NCBI GenBank assembly: GCA_030453005.1 | Contig: JAKDLE010000277.1 | Span: 1-5,119 of the forward strand | DNA: 5,119 nt | Origin: Pseudonocardia sp. | Lineage (GTDB): Bacteria > Actinomycetota > Actinomycetes > Mycobacteriales > Pseudonocardiaceae | Direction of reading: 5' to 3' | Part shown: positions 1 to 4,134 of the stretch, piece after piece | Position numbering within the stretch: position 1 is the stretch's first letter | Layout: every line of letters begins with the position of its first letter | Translations under genes and position numbers: made by a program | Notes under the pieces: model-generated | Told to the model about the DNA's origin: nothing | The model's input: only the letters and a program-made list of their open reading frames with translations | The model's database searches: none

Positions 1-1
1 C

Positions 2-427
2 ACCACCGTCCGGGAGGTCCCGGACCACCTCGACGCCGGCGTCAAGACATCGGCGGGTGCCCCGGTGGGGGTGCAGGTCCTGGCCGGCGTGCCCGCGCCC
101 GACGCCGCCTTCCGCCTAGACGTCCGCGGATCCGAGGGCTGGCTGACGCTCACCGGCAACCACCCCGCGGGTGTCCAGGTCGGCGACCTCACGCTGACCG
201 CGAGCGTGGACTTCACCGCACCTGAGCGCCCCCGCGCCACCGGTACCGGCCCCACCGCGGCCGAGATCTGGACGGGTGCATCCATCAACGTGGGCGAGGT
301 CTACGCCAGCCTGGCGCGCGACATCACGAACGGCACCTACGCGACGCCGGGATTCGGGCACGCCGCCCACAACAGCCGCCTCGTCGCGCGAGTGGCGGAG
401 GCCGCGATGACCGGCGTCCGGCAGTAG
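2..427 (+). CDS. Gfo/Idh/MocA family oxidoreductase, C-terminal part (5' end outside window)
   Basis: Open from the left edge in the frame whose first full codon is at base 2, ending at TAG 425-427; 141 residues are visible. They match the C-terminal alpha/beta domain of Gfo/Idh/MocA NAD(P)-dependent sugar or cyclitol-type dehydrogenases. There is a beta-sheet stretch with the GSEGWLTLTG segment (family pattern G-T/S-E-G-x-L-x-L-T-G), a late NVGEVYASLARDI helix, and the closing GFGHAAHNSRLVARVAEAA segment that is typical of the family's C-terminus. The Rossmann domain and the EKP motif would lie outside the window, so cofactor and substrate cannot be judged. It is followed on the same strand by an SDR and an esterase and may belong to the same catabolic unit, but the 135-bp gap with a hairpin allows separate control. 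I see no frame break. The family call is fairly sure; the reaction is unknown. Confidence 0.8.
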   Translation, partial: TTVREVPDHLDAGVKTSAGAPVGVQVLAGVPAPDAAFRLDVRGSEGWLTLTGNHPAGVQVGDLTLTASVDFTAPERPRATGTGPTAAEIWTGASINVGEVYASLARDITNGTYATPGFGHAAHNSRLVARVAEAAMTGVRQ

Positions 428-455
428 GAGGCCCCATCCGCCATCGGCTCCGGGC

Positions 456-502
456 GGTGTGCGCCGCCTCACTGTTGCTTGAGGCTGCCGTGGCGGCACA
501 CC
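456..502 (+). repeat. Long imperfect hairpin between the oxidoreductase and SDR genes
   Basis: Three stacked paired blocks can be drawn: GGTGTGC (456-462) with GCACACC (496-502), GCC (463-465) with GGC (492-494), and GCCTCA (466-471) with TGAGGC (480-485). Together they give 16 base pairs around an 8-nt loop (472-479), with a 6-nt bulge at 486-491 and a 1-nt bulge at 495. No T-run follows, so it is not a canonical intrinsic terminator. It lies wholly in the non-coding gap and ends about 60 bp before the SDR start. It could be an mRNA stabiliser or processing element, an attenuator, or a weak terminator. The pairing is seen; the role is inferred. Confidence 0.45.
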
Positions 503-550
503 GTCCCATGGGTGGACGCCGGCCCGGCTCCCGCCCGGCGCGCACAACGA

Positions 551-556
551 GAGGGG
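551..556 (+). promoter_or_regulatory. Shine-Dalgarno site fixing the SDR start
   Basis: GAGGGG lies 6 bases before the GTG at 563. The same frame stays open back to 479, but the codons before 563 have no comparable site and do not look like SDR sequence, so this site decides the start. Confidence 0.65.
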
Positions 557-562
557 AACTCC

Positions 563-1363
563 GTGACTACCTCGTCCGACCATCGATGTCGCGATGACGG
601 CGATCTCGCCGGCCTCCGTGCCGTCATCACCGGCGGCACCCGCGGCATCGGTCGAGCCGCAGTACGACGGTTCATCGCCGGTGGCGCCACCGTCGCTACG
701 GTCGCTCGCCGGTCGGCGGCGGTTCCGGAGGGTGCCCACCTGGTCACCGCCGACCTGGCCACCGCTGCCGGCGCCGCAACGGCGGCCGAGCAGGCCGTCG
801 ACGTCCTCGGCGGTATCGACGTCCTGGTGAACAACGCCGGCGGCCTCACGGTGACACCCGACGGGCTGCTCGACGCCGAGGACTCGCAGTGGCTGCAGAA
901 CCTCGACGTGAACCTGCTGTCGGCGGTCCGACTCGACCGGCACCTCGTGCCGCTGATGGTCGCCCAGGGCCATGGCTGCGTCATCCACGTCTCGTCCGGC
1001 GCCGCGCGCTACCCGGCGCAGCCCGACGGGATCCCCTACGCCGCGGCGAAGGCGGCACTCACCGTCTACAGCAAGGGGCTGGCGAACGAGGTCGGCCCGT
1101 CGGGGGTGCGAGTGGTGGCCGTCCTGCCGGGGCTCGTCGAGACCGAGTCGTCGGGAACCGCGCTGCAGGAGGTCGCCGACCAGCGGGGGATCGGCGTCGA
1201 GCAACTGCGGGCCGAACTCCTCGAGCAGTGGGTCGGCCCGCTCGGGCGTCCGGGCCGCGGTGACGAGGTCGCCGAACTCCTCGCGTTCCTCGTGTCGCCG
1301 CGATCGTCCTACCTGACCGGTACGCAGATCACCGTCGACGGAGGGATCCATCCGGCGGTGTGA
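563..1363 (+). CDS. Short-chain dehydrogenase/reductase (SDR), classical type
   Basis: A 266-residue NAD(P)(H)-dependent oxidoreductase of usual length for classical SDRs, probably soluble and cytoplasmic. Visible motifs, counted from GTG 563: cofactor glycine motif TGGTRGIG at 23-30, D64 in the adenine-pocket position, NNAG at 90-93, the active-site N117, S145 in VSSGAAR, and the YAAAK motif with Y159 and K163. PG at about 189-190 and the C-terminal DGG lie where expected. R27 in the glycine motif and R49/R50 after the second strand suggest NADP(H) preference; this is inferred. The Ser-Tyr spacing is one residue longer than in FabG, which is within family variation. The gene is 45 bp upstream of a brefeldin A esterase-like gene and probably co-transcribed with it, so its substrate may be the alcohol or ketone related to an ester or lactone. 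The exact substrate cannot be read from the sequence. Confidence 0.92.
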   Translation: MTTSSDHRCRDDGDLAGLRAVITGGTRGIGRAAVRRFIAGGATVATVARRSAAVPEGAHLVTADLATAAGAATAAEQAVDVLGGIDVLVNNAGGLTVTPDGLLDAEDSQWLQNLDVNLLSAVRLDRHLVPLMVAQGHGCVIHVSSGAARYPAQPDGIPYAAAKAALTVYSKGLANEVGPSGVRVVAVLPGLVETESSGTALQEVADQRGIGVEQLRAELLEQWVGPLGRPGRGDEVAELLAFLVSPRSSYLTGTQITVDGGIHPAV

Positions 1364-1395
1364 GCAGAGCCGTCCGCACGCCGCACACGACATCG

Positions 1396-1403
1396 AAAAG
1401 GGA
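1396..1403 (+). promoter_or_regulatory. Shine-Dalgarno site of the esterase
   Basis: AAAAGGGA ends 5 bases before ATG 1409, within the 45-bp gap after the SDR stop. It supports this start, and the short gap supports co-transcription with the SDR. Confidence 0.6.
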
Positions 1404-1408
1404 CAGAC

Positions 1409-2521
1409 ATGACGACATCGGATGGCCGGACGACGACCGAACGGCCGGGCCGCCTCGGCGACCCCACCCGCAACCTGCGCACCGATCCGCGCACCGATCC
1501 ACGAATCGTGGACGCGTTGACGCCGTTCGGCCTCGACCAGAACTCCGCGCCCCCACCGCTCAGGCCCGACGCCCCGCGTGAGCACCTGCTCGAGTTCGTC
1601 AGGGGTGCGGAGGCCGCGTTCGAGGGGGTCTTCGCGGCGCTCGTCGACGACCTGCAGCCGATCGCCGGGCTCGACCACCGCACCGAGACGATCCCCGGCC
1701 CGGTCGGCAACGACATCCCGCTGTACGTGACGCGTCCGGCCGATGCCGCTGCCCCGCTGCCGGCAATCCTGTACCTGCACGGGGGCGGCATGGTGATGCT
1801 GAAGGGCTCGGGCCCGGTCTACGCACGCTTCCACGACGAGCTGGCCGCCACCGGACTCGTGGTCGTCGGCGTGGAGTTCCGCAACGGCGGTGGCGAACTC
1901 GGCCCGCACCCGTTCCCGGCCGGTCTCGACGACTGTGCCACAGCGCTCGCCTGGGTGCACGAACACCGTGCGGAGCTGGGGATCTCCACGATCACCGTCG
2001 CGGGCGAGTCGGGCGGGGGCAACCTCGCGCTCGCCACCGCGATTCGGGCCAAGCGGGAGGGCCGGCTCGCGGCCGTCGACGGTGTCTGTGCGCTGGTCCC
2101 GTCGATCTCGGGCCTGTACGGCGGCGACGCCGGTGAGCGCGAGGCGGCGTTGCCGTCGCTCGTGGAGAACGACGAGTACTTCATGTCGTGCAGCCTCGCC
2201 GCAGTCCTCGCCGAGGTGTACGACCCCGGTGCCGCGCACGCCGTCGATCCGCTGTGTTGGCCTTACCATGCGACGGCCCAGGACCTGACCGGACTACCCC
2301 CGCACCTCATCTCCGTCAACGAGCTCGATCCGCTGCGCGACGAAGGACTCGCCTACCACCGCACGCTGGTCGAGGCCGGGGTCGAGGCCACGTCACGGAT
2401 GGTGGCCGGCGCGTGCCACGCCGGCGACCTGATGCTCCGCGCCGCTGCTCCGGACCTGTACCGGGCGACGGTCGAGAGCGTGCACCGATTCGCCGCGGGT
2501 CTCACGGGCTCGGAGCCGTAG
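1409..2521 (+). CDS. Brefeldin A esterase-like alpha/beta hydrolase (HSL / family IV esterase)
   Basis: A 370-residue serine esterase of the hormone-sensitive-lipase group, expected to hydrolyse carboxylic esters or lactones. The oxyanion-hole motif HGGG is at 124-127, and the nucleophile elbow is GESGGG at 199-204 with S201. The acid is D307 in NELDPLRDEG and the base is H337 in the GACHAGD segment, so the catalytic triad is complete. The GESGGG elbow (most HSL enzymes have GDSAG), the long N-terminal cap with TDPR and ALTPFGLD, and the PSLVENDEYF and DPLCWPY segments closely resemble Bacillus subtilis brefeldin A esterase as I recall it, including length and near-identical triad numbering. 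There is no signal peptide, so it is probably cytoplasmic. The SDR upstream suggests a ring-opening or ester-cleaving step in a small catabolic or detoxification route. Brefeldin A itself need not be the substrate. The stop is followed by a 49-bp gap to the convergent small gene. Confidence 0.92.
   Translation: MTTSDGRTTTERPGRLGDPTRNLRTDPRTDPRIVDALTPFGLDQNSAPPPLRPDAPREHLLEFVRGAEAAFEGVFAALVDDLQPIAGLDHRTETIPGPVGNDIPLYVTRPADAAAPLPAILYLHGGGMVMLKGSGPVYARFHDELAATGLVVVGVEFRNGGGELGPHPFPAGLDDCATALAWVHEHRAELGISTITVAGESGGGNLALATAIRAKREGRLAAVDGVCALVPSISGLYGGDAGEREAALPSLVENDEYFMSCSLAAVLAEVYDPGAAHAVDPLCWPYHATAQDLTGLPPHLISVNELDPLRDEGLAYHRTLVEAGVEATSRMVAGACHAGDLMLRAAAPDLYRATVESVHRFAAGLTGSEP
1477..1500 (+). 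repeat. Perfect 12-bp tandem repeat in the esterase N-terminus
   Basis: GCGCACCGATCC occurs twice head to tail (1477-1488 and 1489-1500). In frame it gives the doubled tetrapeptide RTDP-RTDP at residues 24-31, inside the N-terminal cap ahead of the catalytic domain. It keeps the reading frame. Confidence 0.75.
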
Positions 2522-2570
2522 CTCGTCGTCGGCTCGCTGGTCGGCGGCGGTCGTGGTCGGGTGGAGGGGG

Positions 2571-2786
2571 TCAGGCCCGTTCGGTGAGCTGGGTGTCGGA
2601 GCGGCAGAAGGCCGGCATGGCGCTCTGCCGGCCGCCGCCCTGATCGGGCGTCCGCGCAGCACCCGGCGGCATCGACCGAGCTGCGGTGCCGTCGACATCG
2701 CGGTAGGGGCGCTTCTCCGGGCGGCGGAGGTCGGGTGTCGTCGTTGCGTCGCGCCGCGGCGCCGCGGTCGAATCGGGCATGGCCAT
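2571..2786 (-). CDS. Small protein of unknown function (71 aa), divergent from the MerR gene
   Basis: Not recognised. ATG at 2786 (reading leftward) is preceded by a strong AGGAGAG site and runs 71 codons to TGA at 2571-2573. Third positions are mostly G or C, as in true genes of this DNA. The product is rich in Arg, Pro, Ala and Thr, strongly polar, with no membrane segment or signal peptide, and probably disordered. A single Cys is at residue 61 in the conspicuous C-terminal stretch MPAFCRSDTQLTERA. A second in-frame ATG is at codon 3. The frame stays open upstream to 2957, but that part lies in the regulatory gap and has no ribosome site. It is divergent from a MerR regulator, with a matching operator-like dyad at about 51-71 bp before the start, so it is probably a target of that regulator. 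The evidence for expression is good; the function is unknown. A precursor peptide or small regulatory partner is possible but unsupported. Confidence 0.6.
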   Translation of the reverse strand: MAMPDSTAAPRRDATTTPDLRRPEKRPYRDVDGTAARSMPPGAARTPDQGGGRQSAMPAFCRSDTQLTERA

Positions 2787-2791
2787 GTCGT

Positions 2792-2798
2792 CTCTCCT
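2792..2798 (-). promoter_or_regulatory. Shine-Dalgarno site of the 71-aa gene
   Basis: AGGAGAG on the minus strand ends 5 bases before the ATG at 2786. It is the best ribosome site in the window and the main reason for calling this small gene and choosing this start. Confidence 0.65.
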
Positions 2799-2826
2799 GA
2801 AAGGGTGGGCAGCTGAGCCGGGCTCC

Positions 2827-2857
2827 AGAAAAGGCTGTGCCGCCGCGGCACGCTCAA
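2827..2857 (-). promoter_or_regulatory. Predicted promoter and MerR-type operator, copy 1 (facing the 71-aa gene)
   Basis: Read leftward: a TTGAGC -35-like hexamer (2857-2852), then a perfect dyad GTGCC-N5-GGCAC (2851-2837), then TTTTCT (2832-2827) in -10 position with a 19-bp spacer. The dyad can also be written GTGCCGC-C-GCGGCAC, 7-bp arms. A dyad within an overlong 19-20 bp spacer is the hallmark of MerR-family promoters. Its sequence and layout match copy 2 on the other side of the gap. The -10 is weak. The dyad and the match are seen; use by the MerR protein is inferred. Confidence 0.55.
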
Positions 2858-2895
2858 CCACGGGCGCTTGTGAGAGGAGCCACTCAGTAAGGGGC

Positions 2896-2926
2896 TTGAC
2901 CGTGCCTTGACGGCACGGTGTCGACT
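2896..2926 (+). promoter_or_regulatory. Predicted promoter and MerR-type operator, copy 2 (facing the merR gene)
   Basis: Read rightward: TTGACC (2896-2901) as -35, then the dyad GTGCC-N5-GGCAC (2902-2916), which extends to 8-bp arms ACCGTGCC/GGCACGGT (2899-2906 and 2912-2919) around TTGAC. TCGACT (2921-2926) follows a 19-bp spacer as a weak -10. Transcription would start near 2933, giving a leader of about 48 nt to GTG 2981. This also argues against the earlier in-frame starts. It probably mediates autoregulation of the MerR gene. Confidence 0.6.
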
Positions 2927-2965
2927 GCGGTGGTCGGTATGCACCTGCCCGGCACACCCGAACGA

Positions 2966-2973
2966 GATGAGGA
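2966..2973 (+). promoter_or_regulatory. Shine-Dalgarno site fixing the MerR start
   Basis: GATGAGGA ends 7 bases before GTG 2981. In-frame starts at GTG 2918 and ATG 2939 have no good site, and the first overlaps the predicted operator, so 2981 is preferred. Confidence 0.6.
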
Positions 2974-2980
2974 TCGGAAC

Positions 2981-3739
2981 GTGGCGTGGAGTACCCGGGA
3001 GATCGCCGAGCTCGCCGGCACCAGCCTGCGGGCGGTCCGGCACTATCACGAGGTCGGCCTGCTCGCCGAGCCCGAACGGCGCTCCAACGGTTACAAGCAG
3101 TACGGCGTCGCGCATCTGGTCCGGGTCCTGCGGATCAAGCGCCTGACCGAACTCGGGTTCTCCCTGCCCCAGATCGCAGACATGGGCGACGCCGACGGCC
3201 ACCCAGCCGACGCCTTGCGCACCCTCGACGCCGAGCTCGCCGCCACCGTCGAGCGGCTGCAGCGCGCCCGCGTCGAGCTGGCCCTCATCCTGCGCCAGTC
3301 CGTGCCGACCGACCTGCCCGCCGAGCTCGCCCCCGCCGCCGCCCAGGTCGGGCTGTCCGACGCCGACCGCTCCTTCATCGTCGTCATGAGCAGGGTGCTC
3401 GGCCCGCAGGGCCTGCAGACCTGGGCCGAGATGCTGCGTGACCTGCCCGATGACCCGACGGCCGACGCCTTCGACGACCTCCCCGAGGACGCCGACGAAG
3501 CGACGCGCCAGGACATCGCCGCCCGGATGGTCGACTACGTCGGCGCCCTTCACGTCGCGCATCCAGAGTTCGCCGACGTCCAGGCCGACGCCCCGCGCGG
3601 TGCCCGCTTCGCCGCGCAGACCGCTGGCACAACCATCGACGAGGTCTACAACTCCGCCCAGCGCGACGTCCTGCGCCGCCTGGGCACGCTCCTCAACGGG
3701 TCACCCGGGCCCGACCGCCCTGAACGACCCCGGTCCTGA
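2981..3739 (+). CDS. MerR-family transcriptional regulator with unassigned C-terminal domain
   Basis: A 252-residue DNA-binding regulator. Residues 3-22 (WSTREIAELAGTSLRAVRHY) form the MerR winged-helix recognition region, followed by HEVGLL, the wing with RRSNGYKQY at 33-41, and helices with LRIKRLTELGFSLPQI at 50-65. GTG 2981 puts the domain at the N-terminus as usual for the family. Residues about 76-106 form a long amphipathic helix, the antiparallel coiled-coil dimerisation element. The remaining ~145 residues are acidic and look helical; I do not recognise the domain. There is no cysteine in the protein, so metal or redox sensing as in MerR, CueR or SoxR is unlikely; a small organic effector is more plausible. 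It is divergent from the 71-aa gene, with a matching operator-like dyad before each start, which suggests it controls both itself and that gene. It may also act on other loci; nothing ties it to the esterase cluster. Confidence 0.9.
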   Translation: MAWSTREIAELAGTSLRAVRHYHEVGLLAEPERRSNGYKQYGVAHLVRVLRIKRLTELGFSLPQIADMGDADGHPADALRTLDAELAATVERLQRARVELALILRQSVPTDLPAELAPAAAQVGLSDADRSFIVVMSRVLGPQGLQTWAEMLRDLPDDPTADAFDDLPEDADEATRQDIAARMVDYVGALHVAHPEFADVQADAPRGARFAAQTAGTTIDEVYNSAQRDVLRRLGTLLNGSPGPDRPERPRS

Positions 3740-3979
3740 CCGCGGCGCCCTCGCACCCGTCCCGGCCGAAGCGCGGACGGTATTCGGAAGCCTGCGGGGC
3801 CCGGCCGGTCGAGCCGACGGCGACGGACACGCCTTCGCCGCCGGGTCCACGAACGACTGCGTCGACGACCTGTGGCAGGTGTGGTCGCGGCTGATGTTCG
3901 TCAATCCGGGCCATCACCGACCACCTCACGACCTGCCGACCCCAACCCGTCGACACCCGCTGCGGGCTCTCGCAGCGAC
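3740..3979. other. Spacer of 240 bp with no supported gene
   Basis: This stretch follows the MerR stop and precedes the first recognisable pseudogene fragment. Frames are open on both strands, but none has a ribosome site or a recognisable protein pattern. The only structure I can support is the hairpin at 3958-3977. It may hold further unrecognisable gene remains. Confidence 0.5.
3958..3977 (+). repeat. Perfect 7-bp hairpin before the pseudogene block
   Basis: CGCTGCG (3958-3964) and CGCAGCG (3971-3977) are perfect inverted copies around a 6-nt loop. No T-run follows, so it is at best a non-canonical terminator for the MerR transcript, lying 218 bp past its stop, or a leftover of a former leader region. 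Confidence 0.4.
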
Positions 3980-4134
3980 ATGACCACGAAAGGACGGTCG
4001 CCGACCATAAGCGTCGGAACGATCATCCGTCCGCTGGGTGCCTTCGAGCGGACGATCTACCTCGACGTGCACCGCAGTCCAGTCGTTTCTCGCTGGTCGT
4101 GGAGCTGGACCGGTCCGTGCCGCCCCGTGGCTGA
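3980..4134 (+). pseudogene. N-terminal remnant, possibly of a PapA5-like condensation-domain acyltransferase
   Basis: From ATG 3980 the frame reads through IIRPLGAFERTIYLDVHRSP (4019-4081 region), then breaks. The continuing sequence FSLVVELDRSVPP is found one frame over, from 4087, and ends at TGA 4132-4134. Spliced across the break, this resembles the N-terminus of condensation-domain acyltransferases of the PapA5 kind (RPLGAFE... then H-F-S-L-V-x-E-L). The catalytic HHxxxDG motif lies about 100 residues further in intact proteins and is absent; only about 50 codons remain before unrelated GT39 sequence begins. One missing base near 4085 explains the frame break. A purine-rich AAAGGACGG (3989-3997) 9 bases before an in-frame ATA at 4007 could mark the original start, if ATG has mutated. 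The family call rests on a short stretch and is tentative. Confidence 0.45.

Noticed and set aside
479..562. Longer N-terminus of the SDR using an upstream start
   Set aside because: It would run through part of the hairpin, has no ribosome site, and adds residues that SDRs lack; GTG 563 has GAGGGG at good spacing.
116..2269. A 717-codon open frame on the minus strand across the SDR and esterase genes
   Set aside because: It spans three well-supported plus-strand genes, its translation is Arg/Gly-rich with no recognisable domain, and long antisense frames are usual in DNA of this G+C content.
2522..2570. Terminator between the convergent esterase and 71-aa genes
   Set aside because: The 49-bp gap is G/T-rich with no convincing stem and no T-run on either strand.
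2815..2825. Inverted repeat GAGCC-G-GGCTC in the leader of the 71-aa gene
   Set aside because: Five-base arms are expected by chance in this composition, and the sequence does not match the other dyads.
2946..2954. TGCC-C-GGCA as a possible third operator
   Set aside because: It shares the half-site letters but has a 1-bp instead of a 5-bp centre and no -35-like hexamer at the right place.
2918..2980. Longer MerR protein starting at GTG 2918 or ATG 2939
   Set aside because: The first start lies inside the predicted operator, neither has a convincing ribosome site, and the family normally begins just before the helix-turn-helix, as with GTG 2981.
2393..3562. A 389-codon minus-strand frame over the esterase end, the gap and the MerR gene
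   Set aside because: It crosses the divergent promoter region and the MerR domain, has no ribosome site, and is low-complexity; it is a shadow of the real genes.
3693..3956. An 87-codon minus-strand frame after the MerR gene
   Set aside because: It overlaps the MerR 3' end, begins at a GTG without a ribosome site, and resembles no protein I know; too weak to call.
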